Shown: positions 50,547 to 60,156 of the stretch, in pieces | How positions within the stretch are numbered: the first letter of the stretch is position 1 | Layout: each line of letters opens with the position of its first letter | Assembly: GCA_964543475.1 (NCBI GenBank) | Contig: CAZIYJ010000001.1 | Location: forward strand, 62,001 to 126,000 | From: JAYSYM01 sp964543475 | GTDB taxonomy: Bacteria > Bdellovibrionota > Bdellovibrionia > Bdellovibrionales > JAMPXM01 | DNA: 64,000 bases | Direction: 5' to 3' | The notes under the pieces: model-generated | Database searches by the model: none | Told to the model about the DNA's origin: nothing | What the model saw: the letters and a program-made list of their open reading frames with translations, nothing else | Translations under genes and position numbers: made by a program

Positions 50547-52823
50547 CTATTTACCTTTCCCGATACAAAACCCAAACAAGCATCTGACATCTTTTCTGTC
50601 GATACCAGCTTTGTCATCAACTTGGATTTCAACGTGTCCTAAGTCATTCTTAAAAACACTTGAGAAATCAATATCCTTAATCCAAATCTGAATATCTCCA
50701 TCGCTTGAAACGTTTACCTTTAAGTCATTGCGTTTCTTAAGCGTGTAAATGGTTTCTCGACCTATTCTCTTGGCAATAAAGTCTCTTGCTGGAAGGTCAA
50801 ACTGAACCCCTGAATTACCACCAACTTTGACATTCATTTGATTGCGAAGTGTAATTGGTGCGCGATCATGAGGTTTTAGTTGTGCCAATATCAGAAGATC
50901 GGTTTTGCCTGGTTTTTTGAGTGAACCAATTAAGAACTGTTTGATTTTTAGATCTGCATTGATCTCTGAGGCTGGTTTATCAGTGTGAACGTATTTAGCT
51001 TCAATTCGTTGATCTTTTAGAATTATGCCCTTTTCGATAATCGAATCATTTGAATATCCTTGAGCATCGAAGCTTCGTACCTCTAGCTCATAGTTGCCTG
51101 TGCTTAACCCAAAAAGCTCTATTGAATAATCTCCGTTGGTCGCACCACTGGTCCACGAAAAATGGCGCTGAGCGATCTCAAGGTCTTGATTAATACTAGG
51201 GTCATCAGCAGGGCTACTCGTAGACTCGACGTAATAACTTGCTTCTGGAATCTCTGAGTACTGTGTTTGAGTCAAAGGATTGAATCCGGTTTTTCGACCG
51301 TCAGGATCAGTTACGACAAAGTGAGTGTTCATCGATGAGTAGATCATCAACATCGATGGGTCGGCTGAAGACTGATACAGGCGATAGCCTTTAATGCTTG
51401 GGTATTTTGCTTTGAGTGCGCTGAGAAATTGCCCACCACCCTCGCTTGTCCCAGGATTATTTAATATAAAGGTTTTTTCACCGTCCTCATCAACGTCTGT
51501 TCCAGTAGCTACGACAAAATGTGATTTCCCGTTTGTTTTTCCAAGTTCGAGGATCACCGGATTTCCATCGCAAATCTGGCCTTCGACTAACTTACGATTT
51601 GCATCCGAAAACCCCGACACAGGTTTAATGTACGAAACCTTGCTGGACGCTTCAGCCACACAGTTAGCCTTCGTGCCACCCGCATTCTGACAGCTTCTTG
51701 CGAATCCATCGCGCGCTACTTCAGCGGCACCCGGCCATACAATTTGGTATTTGTTGTTAAATCCGCGTCCATTTGGATAATCTGCGTCTTTCAGGTAAGA
51801 GCTAAGTGCTGTATTAAACGTTCCTGGATTAATCGCGGTAGTCGTAAGTCCTGCGCTTGTAAAGTTGCCCGAAGGAACTTGAGTTAACCCGTAAAACTCG
51901 AACACCATATTGGTCGAAGTTACAGCACAGCCGAAATTCTTCATAGTTTCATTTGGAGCAGGTGAGCCACCTAATTTTTGTATACCCCAAGGTAAAGTGC
52001 TCTGAGCTTTAAAGGGAACGCTACGTCCTTTCACCTCTTCAACTGTGCAAAGTCTCATGACGTTAATAGGTAAGGTAAAAGAGTTGTTCGCGGTGTTGAT
52101 TTCAGAGGGTGAATTTCCTGAATTAACAGTCACTATCATTGACTGAAGTTCGTCACCTGTAGGAGTGAAATCTACTAAAATTTTATTTGATCCAACTTGC
52201 AGCTGAGAAATATCAATTGTTTTTGACGCGACGATTTGACCATTCAAAGCAAGCTTAACATCTGTTGAGATTTGTCCCGATGGTGGAGCACCACTTTTTA
52301 CTATGGTCACTTCTGCTTTCGCAGCTTCGTCAGACTTCAAAACAGGGTTATCTTCTTTGTCTAACGGCGCTGCCGACCCATCTGCTCTAATTAGAGAAAC
52401 TTGAGTGGCAGCTAAATCAAGGTTCGCTCCTGGCAATCCGAATCCCGACAAGTAAAAAGTCCCGTATTCATTTAGCTCACCAATTCCAGGCCAATTATCA
52501 AAATGTAAACGACTTCGAAAAATTCCTGATTTTGAACCAGGAGTCATTGGATTGAACGCAACTCGGATGAAACAATTAGTTGAACCATTTACTCCGGGCG
52601 AACAATCCTTACCTGCTATTGTAAATGACGGGTCTGAACTCGGATCCATTGCTCCATCGAGAGAATAATTAACTCCACCAAATCCAGTTACGACTTTGAT
52701 TACCACAATCTCGACAGGGGTGCTTCCGAAGTTCACAGACTGAGTGTAGTAATAATCAACAGCCTTAGCTTGAATTGAAACGGCAAAAGTTAGAAAAATC
52801 CCTGCTAAACCTTTTAACTGCAT
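50547..52823 (-). CDS. Secreted multidomain C39-like cysteine peptidase
   Basis: ATG 52823 follows GAGGGA and gives signal peptide MQLKGLAGIFLTFAVSIQAKA and about 758 residues; the longer frame upstream lacks such features. Residues about 25-135 look like a choice-of-anchor beta domain (VNFGSTPVEI..SGFGLPG). Residues about 136-255 are a CARDB domain (DLAATQVSLI..INTANNSFTLPI). From about 270 a peptidase C39-like family domain follows: NFGCAVTSTNMV (Cys299), GKSHFVVATG (His435) and ILNNPG (Asn455), a plausible catalytic triad. The last 250 residues are beta domains. It is first of three secreted genes. The target is unknown; matrix or prey proteins are conceivable. Confidence 0.82.
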   Translation of the reverse strand: MQLKGLAGIFLTFAVSIQAKAVDYYYTQSVNFGSTPVEIVVIKVVTGFGGVNYSLDGAMDPSSDPSFTIAGKDCSPGVNGSTNCFIRVAFNPMTPGSKSGIFRSRLHFDNWPGIGELNEYGTFYLSGFGLPGANLDLAATQVSLIRADGSAAPLDKEDNPVLKSDEAAKAEVTIVKSGAPPSGQISTDVKLALNGQIVASKTIDISQLQVGSNKILVDFTPTGDELQSMIVTVNSGNSPSEINTANNSFTLPINVMRLCTVEEVKGRSVPFKAQSTLPWGIQKLGGSPAPNETMKNFGCAVTSTNMVFEFYGLTQVPSGNFTSAGLTTTAINPGTFNTALSSYLKDADYPNGRGFNNKYQIVWPGAAEVARDGFARSCQNAGGTKANCVAEASSKVSYIKPVSGFSDANRKLVEGQICDGNPVILELGKTNGKSHFVVATGTDVDEDGEKTFILNNPGTSEGGGQFLSALKAKYPSIKGYRLYQSSADPSMLMIYSSMNTHFVVTDPDGRKTGFNPLTQTQYSEIPEASYYVESTSSPADDPSINQDLEIAQRHFSWTSGATNGDYSIELFGLSTGNYELEVRSFDAQGYSNDSIIEKGIILKDQRIEAKYVHTDKPASEINADLKIKQFLIGSLKKPGKTDLLILAQLKPHDRAPITLRNQMNVKVGGNSGVQFDLPARDFIAKRIGRETIYTLKKRNDLKVNVSSDGDIQIWIKDIDFSSVFKNDLGHVEIQVDDKAGIDRKDVRCLFGFCIGKGK

Positions 52824-52990
52824 ACGTCCCTCATGGTTTAAACAATCGACCCTCTCCTTATCGGGCGTTGCTCCGCATTCTAAATAAATATTAATTACTA
52901 TACGACTGCGTCTTATTGCAGTTCGCAATTTGATCCGATGATTACGTTCGATTACAAGACACTTAGATTTTTCGTTAGAAGCGAACATCT

Positions 52991-53075
52991 GCGAAGGTGA
53001 GATTGTTTCGGGCTCCTGCCCTCAACCTTCGCAAGAGCGAAGGCGATGCTCTGAAATAGCGTCATGCTATTTCAG
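52991..53075. repeat. Cluster of inverted repeats in a 333-base gene-free stretch next to tRNA-Ser
   Basis: The stretch 52824-53156 has no convincing gene. It contains the promoter region of the C39-like gene and then repeated palindromes: GCGAAGGT (52991-52998) pairs with ACCTTCGC (53025-53032), which can alternatively pair with GCGAAGG (53037-53043). CTGAAATAGC (53051-53060) pairs perfectly with GCTATTTCAG (53066-53075) around GTCAT. No T-run follows on either strand. The arrangement suggests a repetitive extragenic element or a recombination/integration remnant downstream of the tRNA. Confidence 0.6.
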
Positions 53076-53123
53076 TCGAACTCTTTGGTCGTTCGATTCG
53101 TACGTTCTGCGCTAGAAACAAAA

Positions 53124-53146
53124 AAAGCCCGCCAATGGCGAGCTTT
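53124..53146 (-). terminator. Terminator of tRNA-Ser(UGA)
   Basis: On the minus strand AAAGCTCGCC pairs with GGCGGGCTTT (one U-G pair) around ATT, followed by a run of T. It lies 11 bases beyond the CCA end of tRNA-Ser. Confidence 0.85.
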
Positions 53147-53156
53147 ATTTTGTATA

Positions 53157-53246
53157 TGGCGGAGAGGGTGAGATTCGAACTCACGGACCCCGTGAGAGGT
53201 CGTCAGTTTTCAAGACTGATGCATTCAACCACTCTGCCACCTCTCC
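53157..53246 (-). tRNA. tRNA-Ser (anticodon UGA)
   Basis: On the minus strand the acceptor GGAGAGG pairs with CCTCTCC. The anticodon arm CAGTC-TTGAAAA-CTG carries TGA, and a long variable arm (GACCTCTCACGGGGTC) marks a class II tRNA. The T arm is GTGAGTTCGAATCTCAC, and G-CCA is encoded (53157-53160). It reads UCA/UCG codons. Confidence 0.95.
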
Positions 53247-53339
53247 GCATCTTAGAAACTGAAGTGGTAACATACGGAAACCGCGCTCCAGTTTCAATCT
53301 TTTTGGTCAGTTTCGGGACCAAACAATGCAAAATAATGC

Positions 53340-55481
53340 TTAGTTTCGGGGCGCAGCGCCCGTTAAAACCAATTGCTCGGTCAAGAAGGTCCACTGAAGG
53401 GCCGAGAACTTAACCCTCTGTTCAATATTGGCCGCTCCCGCATGCCCGCCCTCGGTGTTTTCCCAGTACAGGGCCGGCTTTCCGAACGCCATCATCTTTG
53501 CCATCATTTTGCGTGCGTGGCCCGGGTGAACGCGATCATCCTTCGTTGAAGTCATGAATAACGTCATTGGGTAAGAGCGATTCGGTTTCAAGTTTTGGTA
53601 AGGAGAATATTTCTCGATTGCGGCACGCTCCGCAGGATTATCAGGATGACCATACTCACCCACCCAACTGTGCCCAGCGAGCAACATGTGATAGCGGAGC
53701 ATATCTAAAAGCGGAACTTGGCAAACAACAGCCTTGAAAAGATCAGGACGCTGAACCATCACAGCTCCAACAAGCAAACCACCATTACTTCCGCCCATGA
53801 TCGCAAGCTTTTGCTTAGACGTAATCTTGCGATCAATTAAATCTTCGGCAATCGCGATGAAGTCGTCGAACGCTTTTTGCCGATTCGTTTTGAGCGCAGC
53901 TTCGTGCCAAGCAGGACCAAACTCTCCTCCACCACGAATGTTCGCCACGACATACACGCCCTTTTGGCGCTCAAGCCAAACTTTTCCGATCGAATTTAAA
54001 TAATAGGGAGTTTGTGAGTTCATGAAGCCGCCATAGCCGTACAGCAATGTCGGGTTCTTTCCATCATACTTTGCATCTTTTGATCGAATAACAAAGTACG
54101 GAATCAAAGTTCCATCTTTGCTCTTCACTTCGAACTGCTCTGAAATTAAATTGTTCGAATTAAATCTCGCCGGAGCTGACTTCACTTTATAAAGAAAAAT
54201 TCCTTTTCCTGAATCTTCTCCGACCACAATCGATGCCGGAGCAAGAAAGTCTTCGTGCCTTGCTACGAAAATTTCTTCAAGAGGCTCGGCACTATGAATT
54301 ACTAAATTTCCACTCTGAAAAGCTTCGCGCTCTTGCCCTTGAAGACGACTCACTTCCCACTTATCAGCGATCCGTTGAACTTTTAAAATTCGACCCTGAA
54401 CATTTTCAACAATGCCTACTAGCACCGTGTGCTTGGTGATCGACACGTCTTCAACTGCCGTGCGAACAGGTGGCTCATAAACCAATTCGGGCGCCGAGTT
54501 TAAATTCACTAAATTGAGTGCGAGTAAACTTCCTTGTTTAAGGACCTTTCCGTCTGATGCCTTCAAATCACTTTTTAATGTGTACAGCAGGTTTCCTGCG
54601 AATACTCCCCTCACATGCGCATCTTCAGGAATCGGAATCTCAACAAGTGCCCCGTCTTTTTGATAGAGCCAATATTTTCCTCGGTAAAAATCAAGCGACT
54701 TCCCAACGAAGTGCCATTGTTTACCTGGTTCGTGCGATGTCCATCCGTTCACTCCAAGTTCGTCGTCGGTGCTTTCTAGAACCAACTTCGCACTCGCGAG
54801 CGGCGTACCTCGATTCCAGATCTTCATCTGTCGCGGATACCCTGACTTATTCATTGTGCCAGGGCCATAATCGGTCGAAACAAATACCTTATCTTGAGAA
54901 ACCCAGTTCGCGTCTGACTTCGCCTCAGTTAGCGAAAATCCATTTTTCACAAAAGCTTTCGCTTCGCGATCAAATTCTCGAATAACTGTCGCGTCCTTCC
55001 CGCCTCTTGAAAGACTCAAAAGACAAAGTCGCTCCTCAGGAGAAAGACACGTTATCCCTTTCCAAACCCAGTTCTCGTTTTCTTTTTTTGAGAGTTGATC
55101 TAAATCAAGAATGGTCTGCCAAGGTACAATCGCTTTTTTGTAATCACCAAGCTTTGCTCGTCGATAAAGACCTCGAACATTTTTCTCATCTTGCCAAAAA
55201 TTATAAACATAACCTTTTGCATACGAAACAAACGGCAATCGATCTTTTGCTAACAAAATTTTTCGAATGTCTCTTTCTGTAGTTTTATAAACTGAATTTT
55301 CTTTTAATTGCTTTTCAGACTCAGCATTTCTCTCTTTCACCCACGCAAGAGCTTTCTCGCCTTCAACTTCCTCGAGCCACAAGTTTGGATCATCAGAAGC
55401 CTGCGTTTGCGAGCTTTGCTTCGACTGCGATGCGCATGAAGTTAGAAGTGCTAAAGTAACGAATAACGAAAGGTATTTCAT
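53340..55481 (-). CDS. Prolyl oligopeptidase family serine peptidase, lipoprotein
   Basis: The 713-residue product has a lipobox (ALLTSC, Cys16). An N-terminal beta-propeller follows (residues about 70-420), then an S9 alpha/beta hydrolase domain with GGSNGGLL (Ser565), TKDDRVH (Asp649) and EGGHAGA (His680). These give the catalytic triad of prolyl endopeptidases, which cut short proline-containing peptides admitted through the propeller. Lipid anchoring puts it outside the cytoplasm, unlike classical oligopeptidase, suggesting extracellular or periplasmic peptide degradation. AAGGA lies before the ATG. It is 46 bases downstream of serS. Confidence 0.93.
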   Translation of the reverse strand: MKYLSLFVTLALLTSCASQSKQSSQTQASDDPNLWLEEVEGEKALAWVKERNAESEKQLKENSVYKTTERDIRKILLAKDRLPFVSYAKGYVYNFWQDEKNVRGLYRRAKLGDYKKAIVPWQTILDLDQLSKKENENWVWKGITCLSPEERLCLLSLSRGGKDATVIREFDREAKAFVKNGFSLTEAKSDANWVSQDKVFVSTDYGPGTMNKSGYPRQMKIWNRGTPLASAKLVLESTDDELGVNGWTSHEPGKQWHFVGKSLDFYRGKYWLYQKDGALVEIPIPEDAHVRGVFAGNLLYTLKSDLKASDGKVLKQGSLLALNLVNLNSAPELVYEPPVRTAVEDVSITKHTVLVGIVENVQGRILKVQRIADKWEVSRLQGQEREAFQSGNLVIHSAEPLEEIFVARHEDFLAPASIVVGEDSGKGIFLYKVKSAPARFNSNNLISEQFEVKSKDGTLIPYFVIRSKDAKYDGKNPTLLYGYGGFMNSQTPYYLNSIGKVWLERQKGVYVVANIRGGGEFGPAWHEAALKTNRQKAFDDFIAIAEDLIDRKITSKQKLAIMGGSNGGLLVGAVMVQRPDLFKAVVCQVPLLDMLRYHMLLAGHSWVGEYGHPDNPAERAAIEKYSPYQNLKPNRSYPMTLFMTSTKDDRVHPGHARKMMAKMMAFGKPALYWENTEGGHAGAANIEQRVKFSALQWTFLTEQLVLTGAAPRN

Positions 55482-55527
55482 GCACCATCCTTGATGTTCA
55501 GTTGCGATTTACTTGTTAGCTTGTTGT

Positions 55528-56814
55528 CTAGTTTGCCTTGATGACCGTAAGGCCACCCATGTAAGGCACGAGCACACCTGGAACTTTAATTGATCCGTCT
55601 TCTTGCTGATAATTCTCAAGCACGGCAATTAGAGTGCGGCCGATCGCAAGACCCGAGCCGTTCAAGGTATGAACGAATTGAGGTTTGCCTCCGCCTTTTG
55701 GTTTGAAGCGAATGTTTGAGCGACGCGCTTGGAAGTCTTCGAAGTTTGAACATGAGCTAATTTCACGATAAGCGTCTTGACCCGGAAGCCAAACGTTTAA
55801 ATCGTAAGTCTTAGCACTCCCGAAACCAATATCCCCCGTACACAACGCTACTCGCTGAAACGAAAGCTCAAGACGCTTCAACACTTCTTCAGCATTTGAC
55901 GTCAAACGCTCGTGCTGCTCGTAAGACTGTTCTGGGTGAGAGAAGATCATCAACTCAACTTTGTGAAACTGGTGCTGACGAATTAAACCTTTAGTGTCTT
56001 TGCCGTGGCTTCCGGCTTCTGATCGAAAGCATGGGCTGAATGCTACGAAACTTTGTGGAAGCTGATCTTCACTCAGAGTTTCTTCACGGTAGTAGTTCGT
56101 TACCGGCACTTCAGCAGTAGGGATCAAAGCGTAATTCGTTCCCGTGATATGAAACACATCTTCTTTGAATTTCGGAAAATTTCCGGTTCCCTGAAATGAA
56201 TCGTAGTTCACCATATAGGGAGTCATCATCTCAGTGTAGCCATGCTCAGTCGTGTGCATATCGAGCATGAAGTTCATCAGCGCTCGCTCTAAACGAGCAG
56301 CGCCTGCTTTTAAAAAGGTAAATCGCGCACCAGTTACTTTAGCGCCTCGATCGAAATCAATGATTCCAAGTTTTTCGCCAAGATCGCCATGCTCAAGCGG
56401 CTTAAACGAAAAATTTCGCTTTTCGCCATAAGTATGAATAACTTTATTGTCATGTTCACCACTACCAACAGGAGTTGATGAGTGAGTCATGTTCGGAAGA
56501 TACAAAAGCGCATCAGTAACACGCGCATCTGCCTCTGCCGCCTTAGCTTCAAGTTCTTTTACTTGGGCAGACAACTTCTGCATCGCTGACAATTCAGCGT
56601 CAGCATTTTCGCCGGCCTTTTTCTTTTGAGCGATGATCGGACCAAAGCGATTTTGCTCGGCTTTGCGTGTTTCAGCTTCATTGATTAATTGTTTGCGCTC
56701 TTTATTGAGTTCGAGAACCTTGTCGACAAGCGTTGGGTCGCTTTTTCGATTCTTTAGAACCTCACGATATTGGTCCGCGTATTCAGCGCGCTCAAGTGCT
56801 TTGATGTCGATCAC
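55528..56814 (-). CDS. serS: Seryl-tRNA synthetase
   Basis: The 428-residue product matches SerRS length. It has the N-terminal antiparallel coiled coil (residues about 30-100, KVLELNKERKQLINEAETRK) that grips the long variable arm of tRNA-Ser. The class II catalytic core includes motif 2 FRSEAGSHGKDTKGLIRQHQF and motif 3 GSGLAIGRTLIAVLENY. It charges tRNA-Ser with serine in the cytoplasm; two of its tRNA substrates are in this window (17773 and 53157). AGACT spacer and the ATG at 56814 are the only sensible start. Confidence 0.97.
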   Translation of the reverse strand: MIDIKALERAEYADQYREVLKNRKSDPTLVDKVLELNKERKQLINEAETRKAEQNRFGPIIAQKKKAGENADAELSAMQKLSAQVKELEAKAAEADARVTDALLYLPNMTHSSTPVGSGEHDNKVIHTYGEKRNFSFKPLEHGDLGEKLGIIDFDRGAKVTGARFTFLKAGAARLERALMNFMLDMHTTEHGYTEMMTPYMVNYDSFQGTGNFPKFKEDVFHITGTNYALIPTAEVPVTNYYREETLSEDQLPQSFVAFSPCFRSEAGSHGKDTKGLIRQHQFHKVELMIFSHPEQSYEQHERLTSNAEEVLKRLELSFQRVALCTGDIGFGSAKTYDLNVWLPGQDAYREISSCSNFEDFQARRSNIRFKPKGGGKPQFVHTLNGSGLAIGRTLIAVLENYQQEDGSIKVPGVLVPYMGGLTVIKAN

Positions 56815-56840
56815 GATCAGTCTCCCGAAAAAAGGATCAG

Positions 56841-57149
56841 CTAGGCGTTAGGCGCCATCATAATATAAAGGGTCAGCACCATGCCTATCAGAATACAGAC
56901 AAGATCGAAAATCAAAACTGCAGCAAGGTTCCATTTTTTAGCAACTCGCAAGAAAATCGCCATGAACGCAACGATCATAAAAATAAATGAGAGCGTCGCT
57001 TCGCCTTCGGCTTTGCCCATTATCTCTTGCACAACTAACGAAAGTGTTAACGCGAGAAACGCACCCGAAATAAACTTCACAACCCAAGTTAAAAGGTCGC
57101 CAGAAGATTTCTTAAACTGCATTCCTACTTTGCCAACAAATTCGCTCAT
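56841..57149 (-). CDS. Small membrane protein, unknown
   Basis: The 102-residue protein has a short polar N-terminus (MSEFVGKVGMQFKKSSGDLL) and about three hydrophobic helices (FISGAFLALTLSLVVQEIM, LSFIFMIVAFMAIFLRVA and LAAVLIFDLVCILIGMVLTL). It sits between the TPR gene and serS, 35 bases after the former and 26 before the latter, so the three may be one transcript. No family was recognised. Confidence 0.7.
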   Translation of the reverse strand: MSEFVGKVGMQFKKSSGDLLTWVVKFISGAFLALTLSLVVQEIMGKAEGEATLSFIFMIVAFMAIFLRVAKKWNLAAVLIFDLVCILIGMVLTLYIMMAPNA

Positions 57150-57184
57150 GCCTTTGCCCCTTTAAATATCTTTCGACTTGGCCC

Positions 57185-60013
57185 CTAAAAATTATCTTCG
57201 ACTTGATAGTTGCCCGATCCGACCTTCTCAATCATCGCTTCGACTCGAGCCTTATCTTTAGCGCCCGGAGATAACGTTAGGTATTTATTGTAAGCATCAA
57301 TTGCCTCGTCGGCCATTGATTTCAACTGATAAATTGCGCCAAGTTCCTTGTAGATAGCAGCATTCCCAGACTCTCGTACAGCTGCTTGTCTAAGAAGTGA
57401 CAAAGCAGCATCTAAAGTTCCCGATCGACGATAACAACGCGCCATAGCCACATAGATCATGGTGTCCTGAGTATTGAATCGAAGTGCTTTTTGATACTCG
57501 ACTGCACAGGCTGAAAACTGTCTCATCGCCGTCTGAGCTTCGGCTGCCAAGATATAGGCCTCAGCAAGCTCAGGGTTAATTGCTCTTTCTTCATTGGCCT
57601 GTTCGAGCGCAGCTTTCGGATTTCCAAGTGCTAAGTGAGCGCGGCCCAAATTTAAATGGGCTCTCGGATACCGAGGATTGATTTTGAGTACTCGCTGAAA
57701 CTGAGCAATTGCTTCAGCGTGCTTCCCGTTACCAAGGTGCAATTCTCCCATCAAGAAAATCGGATTCGCATCACTCGGATCAAGAATCGCAGCATTCAAA
57801 TACACTTCAAGTGCTTCACGATTTCTTCCAACTGCTTCAAGAATTTTTCCAAGCCCGAGGACGGCATTTTTATTTGCTCGATCTATCGAAAGCACTTGTC
57901 GGTAGGCAGATTCGGCCTGACTAAAGCGTTCTTCTTCTGAAAGCGCATCACCAAGTGCCAGTCGATACTCAGCCACGTGCGGATACGCTGCGATCAGTTC
58001 ATTTGCGTGAGCAACCGCTGCGTCAGCACCTCTCACCATGTGAATGACTCGAACGTTTAAACTCTGCGCCTCAACATTGTTTACATCTAACTCAACTGCG
58101 CGATTCACAAACCCTTGCGCCTCAGTGTACTGGCCCAATCCAAGCTTTGCCTTCGCTAGCAGAATGTAAGTAGTCGCATCAGTGGCATAGAGCTGCAGTG
58201 CCCTTTGCGCATATCCTTCAGCACCTTTAAAATTATTTCGACGCAACTCAACTGCGGCGTAACCCCGAAACACTTCAGGATTTTTCGGAGAAACTCGCTG
58301 AGCTCTTTCTAAAACTTTCCCGGCAGCATAGAAATCAAATCGCTGTGAATAGTAATCCGCAAGAAGTACGTAGGCAGCAATTAGCTGAGCATCGGCTTGA
58401 ATTGATTTCTGTAGCCACGCAATTGCATCTGAACTTTGATTTAGCGCCCACAAACATTGTGCTGCTCGCATTGCAGCCATTGCATTCTTTGGATCTTCCT
58501 CAAACGCAGCTCTAAACTCTGCTTGTGCTGAGATGTAATCGCCTGATTTGAAATGTTGATCGCCCACGACCATTCGGCCTCGTCCACCACCGACAGCCGG
58601 AAGTTCTTTTCCGCCAAGTTGAACAACAATTTCTCGAGCTGCTCCATTACCTGGGTTCGATGAATAGGCGCGCTTCGCCCAATCAAGAGCTTTACCGCGA
58701 TCATTTCGCTGTAAGTAAATCCGCGCCATCAATAGCTGACCACGCGAAGCTGTGATCGGATCAACTTTGTTATCGCTATTCACCGCTGAGCTCACTAAGT
58801 TGAAAGCCTTGTCTGAATAGCCGTAATTATCGAACTCAAGATTAGCTGCTTCGATTTTTGCAACATTATGTTCGGGGTTACGAACCATCACAGCCCGAAA
58901 AAGTTCAAGTGCTGGCCCTGGTTGATTGAGCTGATTGCGACTTCGTCCCTCGTAAATGTAAGACTTCAGCCACTGCGGCCAAAGCGTTCTTACTTTTTCA
59001 AAGTACGATGCCGCTGTTGAATGATCATTTTTCGCCGCGAACATCTCGCCACGAATTTGGTAAAGCACCGCTGCCTCTGGTTTTTCCTGTAGCAAACTTT
59101 CTGTCATCGATTGGGCCTGACGATCTTGCGAATTCATTTGCGCACTCACAATTTCGCAAATTGCTCCATCAAGACCTCCCGGATCAGTTTGCTTTCCACG
59201 CTGGTTCACAATCGAAACTGATTTGAGATCTTTTGAATCTTGATAGGCAAACGGCCAAAGCTCTTTGTAAACTAAACATAGAGTTGAAATCGCCTGCTTA
59301 CTTGAAGGCTGACCTTCAATGACTTCAACCAAATCATTTTGTGCTCTGAGATAATCATCGAAGGTGTCTTTCTCAAATGAAGCCACTGCTCGCATGAATT
59401 TTTCTTGCGCTTTTGCTGGCGAGAGAGCCGCCTGACCTGAGCGAGGAGCAAGCAAATGAATTCGGTCGCCCGTTGCTTTGCTTCCGCCAAAATAGCCGAA
59501 CATCATCAGCAAACCGGCCAAACCTAAAACTGCCGGAAGCAAATATTCTTTTAAGTCGGTTTTCTTTTTGCTCGATGATTTCTTTTTAGGAGGAGGCGGA
59601 GCCTTCGGCTTTGACAAATCGCTGAGATCAACAATCTTAGGCTGCGGCTCTGACTCAAACTTTAATGGTTCTTCCGCTCTAAAATGCGGAACCGATGCTT
59701 CTGGATTAAAAGTTTGAGAGCTATCACGCTCAGTACCGGTATCATCTGAATCAATCGCCGGATCAGTTTTATCGTGATCGACATCTCTTCGCGGCGGAGA
59801 ACTTTGATCTTGCGCTAAAGCATCTAAAAGTTTGTCGTAGAACTCCGGAGTTTTTGAAATCGCAATCCACTGCCCACCCGGATAGAGAGCAATCATTTCG
59901 TTGCCGACGTAATCTCCGCGCTCGATTTGCTTTAAAATTTTCTGAGTAGAGAACGGACCACGAAGGCGACCTTCGCTATCTTTCACGATCCAGTTTTTGA
60001 TGTTCTCACTCAT
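57185..60013 (-). CDS. GYF-like domain plus TPR-repeat membrane protein
   Basis: The 942-residue protein starts with a GYF-like domain (IKNWIVKDSEGRLRGPFSTQ, then VGNEMIALYPGGQWIAI), residues about 5-65. A low-complexity acidic/Pro/Lys region leads to one membrane helix (YLLPAVLGLAGLLMMFGYFGG) near residue 165. The remaining 750 residues are tetratricopeptide repeats, for example GALYQLKS-type and LNLGRAHLALGNPKAALEQA units, about fifteen or more. Topology suggests a cytoplasmic GYF and a periplasmic TPR superhelix that binds protein partners. A scaffold or assembly role is inferred. It is first of a probable operon with the small membrane protein and serS. Confidence 0.88.
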   Translation of the reverse strand: MSENIKNWIVKDSEGRLRGPFSTQKILKQIERGDYVGNEMIALYPGGQWIAISKTPEFYDKLLDALAQDQSSPPRRDVDHDKTDPAIDSDDTGTERDSSQTFNPEASVPHFRAEEPLKFESEPQPKIVDLSDLSKPKAPPPPKKKSSSKKKTDLKEYLLPAVLGLAGLLMMFGYFGGSKATGDRIHLLAPRSGQAALSPAKAQEKFMRAVASFEKDTFDDYLRAQNDLVEVIEGQPSSKQAISTLCLVYKELWPFAYQDSKDLKSVSIVNQRGKQTDPGGLDGAICEIVSAQMNSQDRQAQSMTESLLQEKPEAAVLYQIRGEMFAAKNDHSTAASYFEKVRTLWPQWLKSYIYEGRSRNQLNQPGPALELFRAVMVRNPEHNVAKIEAANLEFDNYGYSDKAFNLVSSAVNSDNKVDPITASRGQLLMARIYLQRNDRGKALDWAKRAYSSNPGNGAAREIVVQLGGKELPAVGGGRGRMVVGDQHFKSGDYISAQAEFRAAFEEDPKNAMAAMRAAQCLWALNQSSDAIAWLQKSIQADAQLIAAYVLLADYYSQRFDFYAAGKVLERAQRVSPKNPEVFRGYAAVELRRNNFKGAEGYAQRALQLYATDATTYILLAKAKLGLGQYTEAQGFVNRAVELDVNNVEAQSLNVRVIHMVRGADAAVAHANELIAAYPHVAEYRLALGDALSEEERFSQAESAYRQVLSIDRANKNAVLGLGKILEAVGRNREALEVYLNAAILDPSDANPIFLMGELHLGNGKHAEAIAQFQRVLKINPRYPRAHLNLGRAHLALGNPKAALEQANEERAINPELAEAYILAAEAQTAMRQFSACAVEYQKALRFNTQDTMIYVAMARCYRRSGTLDAALSLLRQAAVRESGNAAIYKELGAIYQLKSMADEAIDAYNKYLTLSPGAKDKARVEAMIEKVGSGNYQVEDNF

Positions 60014-60100
60014 GATGTTTTCGCTCTCGTGCTCTTAGTAAATAGTGTAACTAAAAACCGGCTAAACATATGATCCAGCTTTACAAAACTGTGGTTCCAA

Positions 60101-60156
60101 AATGGGTTTCAGACCCAATTCGGTACCCTGCTACTCGAGCAGGTCCGGGAGATCTC
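60101..60156 (+). ncRNA. Structured leader or small-RNA region upstream of the 51-residue peptide gene
   Basis: Three consecutive hairpins are possible in the 264-base spacer 60014-60277: TGGGT (60103-60107) with ACCCA (60113-60117), CCTGCT (60127-60132) with AGCAGG (60138-60143), and the palindrome GAGATCTC (60149-60156). This is more secondary structure than is typical for a plain spacer. I do not recognise a known riboswitch or sRNA family, so the label is tentative. Confidence 0.3.

Noticed and set aside
52824..52988. 55-residue N-terminal extension of the C39-like protein
   Set aside because: It is basic and lacks a signal peptide, while ATG 52823 has GAGGGA and a clean signal sequence.
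54557..54985. 142-codon plus-strand frame opposite the prolyl oligopeptidase gene
   Set aside because: Shadow of a complete S9 peptidase gene with an intact catalytic triad on the other strand.
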